Origin: Sebastes aleutianus
Lineage: Eukaryota > Chordata > Actinopteri > Perciformes > Sebastidae
Length of the DNA: 64,000 nucleotides
Assembly: GCA_916700875.1 (NCBI GenBank)
Contig: CAKAKS010000067.1
Coordinates: 31,978,531 to 32,042,530 of the forward strand
Direction: 5' to 3'
Shown here: one piece after another, positions 10,467 to 21,346 of the stretch
Layout: each line of letters opens with the position of its first letter
Position numbering within the stretch: the stretch's first letter is position 1
The notes under the pieces: generated by a model
Databases searched by the model: none
Told to the model about the DNA's origin: nothing
What the model saw: only the letters and a program-made list of their open reading frames with translations
Translations under genes and position numbers: made by a program

Positions 10467-11310
10467 GTTACAACGTTACGTAAAACAACATTACGTAAAA
10501 CAACATTACGTAAAACAACGTTACGTAAAACAACGTTACGTAAAACAACGTTACATAAAACAACCTTACGTTAAACAACCTTACGTTAAACAACCTTACG
10601 TTAAACAATGTTACGTATAAAACAATGTTACGTATAAAACAACGTTACGTATAAAACAACGTTGCGTATAAAACAACGTTAGGTATAAAACAACGTTACG
10701 TTAAACAACGTTACGTATAAAACAACGTTACGTATAAAACAACGTTACGTATAAAACAAAGTTACGTATAAAACAACGTTACGTAAAACAAAGTTATGTA
10801 AAATAAAGTTACGTAAAACAAAGTTACGTAAAGCAGCATTACAGAAAACAAAGTTACAGAAAACAAAGTTACAGAAAACAAAGTTACGTAAAACAAAGTT
10901 ACTTAAAACAAAGTTACTTAAAACAAAGTTACGTAAAACAAAGTTACGAATAAAACAACCTTAGGTATAAAACAACGTTACGTAAAACAGCGCTACATAT
11001 AAAACAACGTTACGTAAAACAGCGCTACGTAAAACAGCGCTATGTGAAAACAGCACTACGTAAAGCAACGTTACTTAAAACAACGTTACTTAAAACGTTA
11101 CTTAAAACAACATTCAAAAACAATGCTACGTAAAACAACGCTACGTAAAACAACGCTACGTAAAACAACGTTCAAAAACAACGCTATGTAAAACAACGTT
11201 CAAAAACAACGCTACGTAAAACAACGTTCAAAAACAACGCTATGTAAAACAACGTTCAAAAACAACGCTTCGTAAAACAACGCTACGTAAAACAACGCTA
11301 CTAAAAAGCG
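10467..11310. repeat. Minisatellite of about 840 bp, ACGTTACGTAAAACA-type units
   Basis: Dozens of units of about 15-18 bp (core AACGTTACGTAAAACA) with variants such as AACGTTACGTATAAAAC, AAAGTTACGTAAAAC and AACGTTCAAAAACAACGC run through nearly the whole of intron 9. Variants cluster in blocks, showing stepwise local amplification. The array ends immediately before a family X motif (11311-11420). Confidence 0.95.
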
Positions 11311-11420
11311 TAAAGTCAGCGTTTATTTTGGTTTCACACGGGACACAAACAGCGATCTCATGGGTGAAAGTCCTGTGTTTGTTTGATCCTGCCTTTGTTT
11401 TTTGTTAGTATGTCCACATT
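11311..11420 (+). repeat. Family X fragment following the minisatellite
   Basis: GCGTAAAGTCAGCGTTTATT, then GGTTTCACACGGGACAC, AACAGCGATCTCATGGGTG and AAAGTCCTGTGTTTGTTTGA match the family X copies at 24.1, 30.15, 51.8 and 57.25 kb. The leading part of the element is replaced by the tandem array. Confidence 0.75.
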
Positions 11421-11533
11421 CTCTTTGTGTGTGTGCATGAATTGGTGAATAAAGGGAAAAAACTAAACAATAACGACTCTTTCCGTTATCAGTCTCTCAG
11501 TCAGAACTGTGCTGACAGTCTGTCCTCCTTTAC

Positions 11534-11634
11534 CTGGCAGAGGGAAGCAGGCTTTGGATGGTGGTGATGAAGATGAGCACGATGAAGGCGCACACCAGGT
11601 TGGATTTGAACACCTCGTCCCTCATCTGGGAGTA
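11534..11634 (-). CDS. adcy8: adcy8 exon 9: transmembrane helix 7
   Basis: This 101-bp exon encodes 33 residues starting YSQMRDEVFKSNLVCAF and ending QSLLPSA, plus two bases of an Arg codon completed by exon 10. Splice sites are an acceptor ending CTGCAG and a GTAAAG donor. The first ten residues close the C1b region. The remainder (LVCAFIVLIFITTIQSLL) is the first helix of the second membrane domain. It differs from mammalian AC8 by only a few conservative changes. The start is phase 0, so the frame is preserved whether it follows exon 8 or exon 7. Confidence 0.96.
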
Positions 11635-12345
11635 CTGCAGCACGAGAAGAAGAGGAAGGAGAAGGAGGAAGAGGGAGGTGAGGGGAGGATGGAGAAACAA
11701 GTTTTCAGACAAACACAGAAGAGCGAACAAAGTGAAGATGCACCTCAAACACACACCGACGCACCGCCACAGACGCATTCAACGGTTCAACCACAAGCGT
11801 TAGAGAGAGACAGGAGCTGGTGGGTTAGCCGGGGGGTCCTGGGGAAGCTGCAAAGCTGACAAGCACAATGCTGGCCGTTAACCGCCAGCTGTTAGCCGAT
11901 AGCTGAGTCAGAGACACAAGCAGAGAGCGCTGCACCAAAATAAACTACCTGTTGGGAGGGTTTCCCAAAGCTTAACTGAAACGTGAATTCTCTGCATTTG
12001 AGAAATATTATATTATGAAATTTTCACAAGGTTTAATAGCGCCAACAACGCTAACAAGCAACGTCAACAAATACATGCATTTATGTTAGTGGCCTACTAT
12101 CTAAATGCAGTTTTCAGAGACTTTCTACATTGATTTTACCTTCAAAATGACAATAAAGTCAACTTTTTTGTGTGCGTGTATACTGTATATGTGTAAGTAA
12201 ACATGTGTACATTATGGACTACTGTAGATATAGGCTATATAGTATGTGTATATGTATTTGCACCATCATACTAGCTGACTTTATTCTCTTTTTTTCAATC
12301 TTTTGCCCTTGTTTTATAATTTTCTTTATTTTGATTTACTTTTAT
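11635..12345. other. Start of intron 8
   Basis: A purine-rich block (11640-11690, GAAGAGGAGG-type) follows the exon on the plus strand and reads as a polypyrimidine tract for the exon 9 acceptor on the minus strand. No other gene or repeat is recognised. The plus-strand frames at 11509-11859 are antisense shadows. Confidence 0.4.
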
Positions 12346-12347
12346 TA

Positions 12348-12390
<43 letters not shown>

Positions 12391-12817
12391 TGTAGTAGTA
12401 GTAGTAGAACTATGTTTTATTGTTATTATGATTATTATTTTTACTAATAGTAGTAGTATTTTTATTATCATTATGATGATTATTATTATTATTATTTTTA
12501 TTTGTCATTATAATGATTATTATTATTATTATTAGTAGTAGTATTTGTATTGTTATCATTATGATTATTATTATTATTATTATTAGTATTAGTAGTAATA
12601 TTGTTAACATTATGATTATTATGATTATTATTAGTAGTATTTTTATTCTTATCATTATGATTATTATTATTAGTAGTAGTATTTTTATTTGTTATCACTA
12701 TGATTGTTATTATTATTATTATAATTATTATTATTATTATTATTATTAGTAGTAGTAGTATTTTTATTATTATCATTATGATTATTATTATTAGTAGTAG
12801 TATCATATTGTTATTAT
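12346..12817. repeat. Imperfect (ATT)n / (TAG)n microsatellite block
   Basis: About 470 bp consist almost entirely of ATT triplets, interrupted periodically by AGTAGTAGTA and by TTATCATTATGATTATT. The recurrence of these interruptions suggests a higher-order unit of about 60-70 bp. The long Ile/Asn-rich frames on both strands are products of this composition and not proteins. Confidence 0.95.
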
Positions 12818-12912
12818 TTTCTCTATAAAATATATAAACATTGTAGGAATTCAGTATGAACATCATCATTAAAAAAAGCAAACGTACATTTTTTATTAAC
12901 TCCTGCAATAAA

Positions 12913-12913
<1 letters not shown>

Positions 12914-12993
<80 letters not shown>
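12914..12993. repeat. (TA)n microsatellite, about 40 repeats
   Basis: An uninterrupted alternation of T and A over 80 bp. The Tyr/Ile frame across it is an artefact. Confidence 0.98.
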
Positions 12994-12995
<2 letters not shown>

Positions 12996-14316
12996 ACATA
13001 ATACAGCTGTTGTTGGGTAAAAAGTAAGTCAAGAATTTGGAAACGTTTTTGTGATCCTTAAACTTCTTTTAAACTAGAGATATTATTCACTGTAGTTGAT
13101 TATTTTTCCATTACAGTATAACTATGTGTATTTTATTTCAGTTTATTTGCCAGGGAATATGCTCATAAATTAACAGAACAAAGAAAAACTATGAATGAAT
13201 TCAGATTCAGATTCATCAGATGTATGAAAAATAAATTTGACTTCAATTTGAGTTAATATTTTCACTTCAGTCATCGGTTGTATTGAGATAAAAGAAACCG
13301 CCTGCTCTATTGAGGAGGTGGGCATTAGCATTTCCTGAAGAAAGCCCTGCTTTGTGCTGATGTAAGACTCCAGACTGATGAGTCACCGGTCTGGTACCGA
13401 CAGCCTGACTCATCTCAATCTGAAGCTTTCCGCCCCCCCATGTAACCCCCCGCTGCCCCGTCCTCGCTCTGTCTCTTTCTCAAAGGGTGCTGGGAAATTA
13501 GCAAGAGGATGCTTCACGTTTCGTCACAACTTTGGCAAAATAATAAAAATAAAAATGAGAGGAAGGCCAACAGCAAATCACTGCACACTTACTGAAGAGG
13601 AGGTTCACCCCAAAAAGAAAATAAGATTCTTGGAGAAGTTTCGAAGATGGCGGTGGGGATTCAAAGGGAAACAGAGATGTGGAGGTGGGGGAGAGGTAGG
13701 GTCCATATGAAGGTCAAATCAAAGGTTAAAGGTTAAAGGTGAGCTTATTCATGGAACACAAAAATGGGGAGGAAGGAAAAACTACAGGAGTGCATTCACC
13801 AAAGAAAAAGAACATTCAGACACATTTTCGTGTAATTATGACTTCCATACATCATGATTATGACTTTACATCCCATAATTATAAGAGACCTATGGATTAT
13901 CAACGTTAAGTGATCAGTCAAACTGCTGCTAAAGGCTATTTCATTGTTGCCATGGAAACAACTTGTCCAAGTTTACTTGGTGTCAGCTGTTGACAGAAAG
14001 AAATTGCAGCTGTAAATGAACAAATTTAGTGTTTACGTACCTCTACCTTCCAAACCAGAGAGGAAATACAGCAAATCAAGCTTTTCATTGAAGATATATT
14101 ATACATATATTTAGTAAAATGGTTCAAAGTATGGTTGAACCATTCCAGTAAAATGGAGATTTACTTGATTTTTTTCTTGCACACTGTTTCCCCAAAATTC
14201 AGCCCGATATATTCAGTATCTTACTTACTAAACTTACTAAACTTTTAGGACTTCCAATTGAATTTAGAATACATTTCTTCGGGTTTGTTTGGCTGCACAG
14301 GATGAGTTTGTAATAA
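12994..14316. other. Intron 8 sequence without recognised features
   Basis: No splice-bounded exon. The plus-strand frame at 13378-13710 has low-complexity basic segments and no recognisable domain. It is not called. The 13730 region has a short AGGTTAAAGGTTAAAGGT direct repeat. Confidence 0.3.
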
Positions 14317-14480
14317 CCAACCCGGTCTCACGGGAAGGCGTATAAATACCACCATATTACACGGGAATGTCACCAGTACGCATTTTAGCCTTATCGCGTG
14401 TCATTTGTACGCCACGCAAACGTCCGCAGATAGGCTCAGGCAAGAAAACCACTCAGTTAGGGTAAGGGAAAACGTCATTG
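14317..14480 (+). repeat. Family J repeat
   Basis: It contains CCGGTCTCACGGGAAGGCGT, ATAAATACCAC, GTACGCATTTTAGCC and TCATTTGTACGCCAC. The same ordered words occur at 41430-41540 and at 63871-64000, with a partial reverse copy at about 42190-42370. The element joins a TTAGGGTAAGGGAAAACGTC segment that resembles family X leaders. Confidence 0.65.
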
Positions 14481-14514
14481 TTGGGCTTAAAGCTTCAGTA
14501 TTCAGTATATTTTT

Positions 14515-15030
14515 GGCATCAGTGGGCAAAAAATTGCCATAATAACCTTTCAGCATATTGTAATTCAAGTGTTCTGAGAGCTAACTAGACTTCTGCTCCT
14601 CCTCATGGCTCTGTTTTTAGGCTTTAGAAAATCTAGCCCATGACGGGAGACTTTGACCAATCACAGGTCATTTCAGAGAGAGAGAGCGTTCCTATTGGAT
14701 GTGACCGGTAGTTTGGCGTTCCTTCAAGAGATTTCACAATGGCGGCGGTGTCACAAACTTTCTCATTTTAAAGCTAAACTGTTTACAAGATGATTCTGAA
14801 AACATCTGAGGAGAGAAATAGGCATTAACATAACATAATATTGATTCATATTTGATCAGCGCTGCTTAGTTTGACCGTTTGGTCGGCGTTCGTTAGTGAT
14901 TGACAGCCGGCTCTCATAGACAGCAGATGGACAGCAGACCTCAGATCAGCTCTGACTGCTTGTTTTCCTCCGGTCTGTGAAATCTTGCAGATGCCGTTAG
15001 GAGCACCGGAGAACAGAAAAATATTGGTAG
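14515..15030. repeat. Dispersed repeat, inverted relative to 36.47-36.73 kb
   Basis: CATAATAACCTTTCAGCATA, TTGTAATTCAAGTGTTCTGAG and CTAGACTTCTGC match the reverse complement of 36660-36725. The remainder (CAATGGCGGCGGTG and downstream) looks like an old element that once contained gene-like GC-rich sequence. I cannot name it. Confidence 0.55.
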
Positions 15031-16559
15031 TCTCGCAATTTAGTATCGTAGTAATTAACTCTAGTAGCTATATAAAACATATTTCAAGGTCAAGGTCTCA
15101 TAATTATGAGATGTAAAGTCATGATTATGGGATATGTAAGTCAGAAATTTGAGAAAACATCTCAGACATGCTTTGTTTCTTTAGTGAATGAAATGTGCTC
15201 CTGAAAAAAAAAAAAAAAAGTCATCTTTTTCTAGCAGAGTGTAAACCGGTCCGTGGCACGGACCATGGGTTGGTCATGAGTAAACTCAAGGGGCTTCTGC
15301 AATCTTGGCAAAACAAATCAAACATCAATGTTTTCGCCCAGTTGACTTTTCTATCCTCGTCGAAGCAAAAAATCAAAAGCTGATTTATTTTAAAATTTCA
15401 GAATCAAACATGAGTCATGGTCAGGATGCTTTAACATTTAAACAACATTAGCAGTAACTCAACAAAAAAGACTTTAAGTGAGTTAATATGTACTGTGTTT
15501 ATTAGTATGGAGTCTGAAGTGTGTCGACTGGATAATTGGATTTCTACAGTCTTTCAAAATAGCCAATAAATCAATTCATACTTTTTAAAAAGCTATGATA
15601 AGCTTGAGAATGAAATATCATTCTTGACCTTGAGAATGGTAGTTTGACTTAACTCAAGGTCCATCTTCAGAGGTTTCAACTGCATCTCATGGTCTTCCTC
15701 AGGAGATGGAGTTGAATGGATGGAGACTCCATGAGATTTGCAGATGAAGACCGTGAAATGCAGTTGAAAGCTCTGAAAAAGTGGATCTTGAAAAACATAG
15801 ACCTACTTTAAACTAATCAAGTTAATGTTGTTTTGAATGCTGCATTAATAAATAAAGTAAATATCATATTTAGGGAACCGATACTTGCCAATTCTGAAAA
15901 GGTGACGGTACTTGTTTTTCTGGGGATCAGGGATTGAAACTATCGATGTCCCGTCCTCCCGAGGACGATAAAAGAAATTCCTCGACAATGCTTCATTGTG
16001 AACAACAAATCCACGTTGAAATCAGCAGGATGAGAGCTAGTTAACGTTAGCTGACGTTAACTAACGTCAGCTAACAGTTAACATACAGAGGTTGCGTTAC
16101 ATTATGATGCATTCAAGCTCTATCCAGTAAAAATATCAAAAATATTATATTTATATTTTTGCAGAGAAGCCTGAGGCGGAACATCAGGGATTAATAATAA
16201 ATTCACTTCAATTCCACTAAATGTCTGGTATTGTGACTTCCCTAGTTATATTAGCACATGAAATAATTCAATCTATTTTATTAATAAGTGTAAAATGGAA
16301 TTGCAAAATCATGAAACTTTTTAAATTAGACTTCTTTGTAATTTATAATCTAAAGGCAGAAAAATATTATTAATTGCCAAATTTATCTGCATTATCTAAA
16401 TCAATTTATTGTCCTTTAAATTGATCAATTTATTAACTGAGTATAATTAAAAAGTCCATAAGAATTCTGGTGAAACACTTTAGACTCCGTACACCGGAAG
16501 ACCGAAATGGAGGAAAGTACTGGCCCTGGACCAAAGTATGTTTATTGTATTACATTATG
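15031..16559. other. Intron 8 sequence with small repeats
   Basis: It contains an A17-type run near 15204-15220, a segment at 15985-16035 that is inverted relative to 8540-8570, and a perfect palindrome at 16046-16075. The words CTTCCTCAGGAGATGGAG at about 15695 and CTCATGGTCTTC / GAAGACCGTGA at 15685 and 15750 are loosely inverted. No exon is recognised. Confidence 0.35.
16046..16075. repeat. Perfect 14-bp inverted repeat with 2-nt centre
   Basis: GTTAGCTGACGTTA (16046-16059) is followed by AC and then its exact reverse complement (16062-16075). GTTAAC words flank both sides. It lies in a degenerate dispersed repeat. Confidence 0.85.
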
Positions 16560-16870
16560 TAAGGGATAATGTACAGCGAGCTGGTCATTGTTGTGAAATA
16601 AACCCCGACGCAGAAGCAGAGGTCTCTCATGGCCCTGAAGGGGTTCATTTCACAACAATGACCCGCAATAATTTAACACAAAAACGGTCCGCCAGAGTCC
16701 AACATCAGAGCCGCGTCCTTAGCAACGGTCTGTTATACATAGCAACGGTCTGTTATACATAGCAACGGTCTGTTATACATAGCAACGGTCTGTTATAAAG
16801 AAATAACAGACCGTAGAACGCCATAATTGACCAATCAGAATGAAGTATTCAATAAAGCAGTGTAATAATT
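16560..16870 (+). mobile_element. Family D element with short internal 20-bp array (4 units)
   Basis: Four copies of AGCAACGGTCTGTTATACAT (about 16722-16800) sit between AAAACGGTCCGCCAGAGTCC on the left and ACCAATCAGAATGAAGTATTCAA on the right. The same flanks surround a longer array of the same unit at 58436-59010, so this is one element family with a variable internal array. A further inverted pair (GTCATTGTTGTGAAAT near 16585 and ATTTCACAACAATGAC near 16653) lies on the left side. The frame at 16538-16762 is a repeat product. Confidence 0.8.
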
Positions 16871-17126
16871 TCCCATAATGTCCCTCAGTTACACCATGAA
16901 CGTTTTTTTATTAAAGTGACTCATGTGAAAACAGTAAAATAATTTTAAAAAATGCTAAAATTCGTCTTTTTTTATCTCAATGCCTTTAGCTTACTCATGA
17001 TAGGAGGAAAAAAATGTTGGTTGTTGTTTTGCTTTTGAAAATCTTCATCTAAGAATAAATATGGAGGAGGGAGAGAGAAAGAAAAAAAAAAAAAAAAAAC
17101 AGTGATCTGTCTAAAACCCCAGCTAC

Positions 17127-17324
17127 CTTCTCTTCCAGGCTGGAGTCTTTAAACATCAGTGAGAAAGGCTTGATATGCTCTCTTCTCAACTTATCGCCAC
17201 TCCGTAAGTCGATCTCGCTCTCTATTCGCTTGTTAATTTCCTCAGGACCAGAGTGGACATGCAAAGCTTGTGCGAGATGGTTTGGAAGCAGATTTATCGA
17301 ATTTCTCGTTAGGGCAGCCAGAGT
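17127..17324 (-). CDS. adcy8: adcy8 exon 8: 66-codon C1b cassette
   Basis: This 198-bp symmetric exon (phase 0 at both ends, exactly 66 codons) begins TLAALTRNSINLLPNHLAQ and ends FKDSSLEEK. It includes SGPEEINKRIE, a basic stretch GDKLRREHIKPF, and no hydrophobic helix. Splice sites are an acceptor ending CCTATAG and a GTAGCT donor. It lies in C1b, the regulatory linker after the first catalytic domain. Mammalian AC8-C is known to lack a 66-residue C1b segment with altered Ca2+ response, and this exon has exactly that length and place. Most of it was not visible as an ATG-started frame. The first 20 residues were recovered from homology and the acceptor. Confidence 0.96.
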
Positions 17325-18159
17325 CTATAGGGGGAAAGCACATGCACATCAAATGAACCTGCTTGTCCCCCTTTTTGTTTCATTCAAGTTACAAAATGAA
17401 AAAAAGAAACAGACACACAGTTACGTTCATTACATACTCGAAAAGAAAAAAATAAGGAATAAAGGGACCAAAATGCAACGTTCGCTATCAAGACAGACAC
17501 GAGCAAGTCATGCATCTCTCATTCACTCACAGCATCGATGTTAGTGGTGACAAAAGCTCGGAATTATGCACACAAAGCTGTGATTTATGTGCACGGCTGT
17601 GATTGGGAAGGGAAAAGGGTAAAGGGCTGGGAATGAAAACAAAACGGATGAAAATTAAATAAATATGAAGCATTAAATGCAGGACAAATACACAGAAATG
17701 CACAAAATAAAAACAAATTCAGATTTTACTGTATACATCTTTAGTTATCCTCAAAATAAATTCATTCAACCTCCAAAACGCTTTCGAAACAAACTCTTCC
17801 TCCTCAGCCAGGACAATCTTGCATGGCATTAATATGCAATATTGTAGAAAAAGAAATTGAATGACACAAGGTCCTTTGGTTTATAAGGGTCTCCTCAGGT
17901 TTTAATTTACCACTTCATCACTTCTCGTCTCGCTTGGCCTTCCTTCTCTCTGTGTGACTAAAATACACCGAAGGTCGTAACCTTCCATAAACTCTCTTAA
18001 TCTTTAAAGAACCGCACTGATGGTTCGGCATGTGCAGTCTATTTAATATCCCCAATGTAAAGCTCTAAAATATGTTTTGGTGGAGAAGATAATGTATTTA
18101 TTTGTGTGAATAAATACTGTAAGTGGCCTATAAAAGAGTTTCCTCAATGGTACCTGGCT
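17325..18159. other. Start of intron 7, no recognised features
   Basis: No exon or clear repeat. The frame at 17170-17544 is antisense to exon 8 and is rejected. Confidence 0.3.
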
Positions 18160-18520
18160 GCAGGCCATAGACTGTATATCAGAAGTGGACGTAGTCACTG
18201 TGACGTCACCCATTGGTTTGTGGACTGTTGTTTTGAAGCCTTGAGTCCTGTATTTTAGACGTCGCCATCTTTGTTTTTTTTTTGCAACCAGAAGTGACAC
18301 GAGATAGGACGTTTTTAGGCGACCCAAAATATTACAATTTGCTTTGATGTACTGAAAACACACCATGAAAGGGTTAAAGTTGTAAGATCAAAACACGGAC
18401 AACGCCGTGGTAGCAACCTCTCAATCACAAGATAGCCACGCCATAAAGCATCCCCTGCTTTATGGTACTTTTTCAGTGGTTCCCAACCTGGGGTCCGGGC
18501 CCCTGTTTTGCTCATGCATA
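18160..18520. repeat. Dispersed repeats (families K and 'GACGTCACCCATTGG')
   Basis: CATAGACTGTATATCAGAAG, then GTGACGTCACCCATTGGTTTG and TTTTGAAGCCTTGAGTCC are shared (degenerate) with 25.6 and 57.45 kb. Then TGAAAACACACCATGAAAGGG and CACGGACAACGCCGTGGTAG at 18350-18415 match the reverse complement of 56535-56610. These are old dispersed elements and the frames across them are not genes. Confidence 0.65.
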
Positions 18521-18754
18521 ACTAAAATCATAATAACAGACTTACTGGTTAATTTATACTAAAGTTTGGATGTAAAACTATTTTAAAGGTACATTTTTTT
18601 GCAACTTAGTGGCAAAATCTAACAAAATATTCAGTTTCAATCGATATTTGTTGGCGTTTAGCCTATCAAAAAACAACAATTCCACTGCAGTCGAAAACCG
18701 ATTTGCTCTCCAGCTCGCTGCACACAAAGGAAGGCTGTATTGAATAGTGTATTA

Positions 18755-18840
18755 AAGTGTATTAAACACTTGACAAATCTCCCTTTAAGGTACATTTTGT
18801 ACAGATAAAAAATGCAACAAAAAAAATACGATGCACCTTT
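18755..18840 (+). repeat. Fragment of the GACAGCCCT hAT-like family
   Basis: TATTAAACACTTGACAAATC, TCCCTTTAAGGTACATTTTG and AAAAAATGCAACA match the near-terminal part of the copies at 44.72-44.78 and 60.39-60.44 kb. Confidence 0.6.
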
Positions 18841-19724
18841 TGCAAAGGTAGAAAATGTTTTCTGATCTCGGCAGCATACAATAAACTGACTGGTTTATCT
18901 TATTTCATAGTTTGTGGGTTGGTAGACACTCCAGATACCTAAAAGTATGTTCACACACACTGAAAAGGTAAGTTTTTCATGATATATCCCCTTAAAAACA
19001 CACTGGTGTGGGTCAAGGAAGTGAGTCAAGGTGAGCTCCTGTGCATCCCGGCAGAGACGTCACATTTGTTCCAGAGAAAGCACTTGAGGTAAAAGTGGCA
19101 GAGGTCATACATGAGGATCAGAGTCATTCTCTCATTAGCTCTCCGCCATTAGCCGTGAGTTAAAGCAGCCAGCGTGGCTACTTTGGACAAATTATACCCT
19201 TTGGAGTGTTGGAGCCCCGTAGAGAGTCGGCAGCCATTAAAGTCATTATGAGAGAAATGTGTGAGAGAAATTCAATACGTCTCTCAATACGACTCCAGCC
19301 AATCAATGTGTCACCTCGTCTCACTGAATCCAACACTTTACAGGGGTCATATCATGACAAACTCACTTTTTCAGTGCTAGTGCTCATACATCTGGGTATC
19401 TAGAGTTCCTACCAATCCACAGACTGTGAAATAAGACAAAGAAGATATCGGCCAATTAATCAGCTTTTTTCTGCTCCAAACTGTCGTTATTATATCGGCC
19501 TTTAAAAATCGGTTGACCTCTAAATGCAGGTGTGAACCTGAAAATGAACATATGTCCCCCTTTAACAAATGAAATCCATCATACTGAGATCATTAAAAGT
19601 TCATTTCCAGACAGAATTGACTCTGACTATCACTGGCCGTCATTAGCGGCAGATTTACGTCTCCTCAGAGCTTCCTGGAGATTATAAATGACTGTAAATT
19701 TGTAGGTTTATCAGTCAACGTCTC
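18841..19724. other. Intron 7 sequence without recognised features
   Basis: No exon or repeat array recognised. The frames at 19206-19403 and 19377-19568 show no domain. Confidence 0.3.
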
Positions 19725-20215
19725 ATAAATCACAAGAAACTGCAGCATTTATCAACGTGAGAGGAAAGATATTCTCCCATATTGAGAAACATGGAAGCCA
19801 CAGACAAGCCAAACCACTCACTTCCATGTGATGATAACCAACCACATGAGCAACGCTAAAAACACTTGTTAACACAAGGATTTTATGTGATGGACAGTGC
19901 TGTAGAACATGCAGTGACTTGCAGAGCTTCATGAATGAATGTAGTACAGAGTTTTAATTGTGGATTATTACTATTATTTACAAATTATCACACGTTTCTT
20001 AACCTTTCTCGGTCTAAAATAATTATAAATTATATTTATAATGAAATGAAATGGCCATTAAAAGGCAAACTCTATGTAGAAAGAAAGGGCCACGCAACGC
20101 AGCCGCAACGCAGCCGCCACGCAACGCAGCCGCCACGCAACGCAGCCGCCACGCAATGCAGCCACCACGCAACGCAGCCGTCATGCGCTGCTGACGTTCG
20201 GGGGCTTACACTCCT
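19725..20215 (+). mobile_element. Family E element, copy 1, with internal 16-bp array
   Basis: The left part reads CATGCAGTGACTTGCAGAGC, TTTTAATTGTGGATTATTAC and CTCTATGTAGAAAGAA, followed at 20089-20180 by a tandem array of units GCAACGCAGCCGCCAC (about 5-6 copies). The same parts in reverse complement, with the same unit in the array, occur at 49890-50310. The array therefore belongs to the element and varies in copy number. Confidence 0.75.
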
Positions 20216-20274
20216 AATGTTTTATATTTCTTTTAACTGTTTTACCGATAGCATTAACGATTAAACGGTTCCAC

Positions 20275-20640
20275 TCAATCAATACAACGGTTTGTATGAT
20301 ATCTTACGAAAACGCTTTTGGTTTGCTTTCCTACGAACCTTTTCAAAATAAACTTCCGTCTTCACAAGAAACAACTTGGTTAGTTTTAGGAAAAGATCGT
20401 TGTTTGGGTTAAAATATCTCCGGAAGTGGCGTTACTTGAGTACAGACATGAAAAATAAATCAACTTTGACTTCTGGTTTCACATGGGACATGAACAGCGG
20501 TCTCCTTGGTGACATTTTTATATTTTATGACGCACCCATACACCCTGACCTCCTCCCTGCGCTGCGTTTGTCGCTCTTTATACTTCGTCGTTCGCGATTA
20601 CATGAAAGACCGAATATCAAATAATAAAATTCATAATGTT
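20275..20640 (+). repeat. Family X copy with both halves, no satellite
   Basis: TTTTCAAAATAAACTTCCGTC and GGTTAGTTTTAGGAAAAGATC, then CTCCGGAAGTGGCGTTACTT, then TGACTTCTGGTTTCACATGG with GACATGAACAGCGGTCTCC, then CACCCTGACCTCCTCC. This copy shows what a family X element looks like without an expanded array between its halves. Confidence 0.7.
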
Positions 20641-21346
20641 ATTGAATATCGTTCTGTTATCGTGGCCAACCATTATTGTGTTGAACGATAATGTGTTATT
20701 TTGAAATCAGTCAAAATCCTACCGTACCTATTTACTTGTTACTCACTCTTTCACCGACTGTAAAGAATCACTTCATCACTATAGCTGTTGCACTCTCCAC
20801 CTTTATCTATGCAGCGCAGACAGCCCCCTAATGTGAGGTTCAACAGAGGGAGTTTTTGGGGGAGAGTAGGTAGGAAACCACTGACTTGAAGCAGAATATA
20901 TAATAACTGCTGGAATGCTTTGAACTTCACACACTGATCATTTATTATCAGCATCTGAGGATGGATATTTTTCTGTTTTTTTTTCTTCTCGGTTCAGAGA
21001 AGCAGCTGGATTCAAACATTTCTTGGTGAAGCTTTGAAGCTTTAAACATTTGGAACCTTTATATCCCCCGTAGACTGCCAGCATTTAAAAGTTACAAAAA
21101 CATATCTTCCATATATATTATCAGCCGTTCTCGTTCCGAAGAGCGTCAAATACTGACGTTTACCGACGTATACGGCCCCTTTTAGTGCTTCTATGAGACG
21201 CACTGGTTTTTCTATTAACATTTACAATGTAAATCCATCCACAGCAACAGGAAACGCTCAGGGGAGGTGCTGTGGTGACGTAGTTTAAAGAGCAAAGGAG
21301 ACACACAGAGCGGGAGGGAGGGGTCCAACAAACACAGGGCTAGAGC
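20641..21346. other. Intron 7 sequence without recognised features
   Basis: No exon or known repeat. The frame at 20751-20954 has no recognisable domain. Confidence 0.3.

Noticed and set aside
12172..13032. Ile/Asn/Tyr-rich frames on both strands
   Set aside because: Products of ATT and TA microsatellites.
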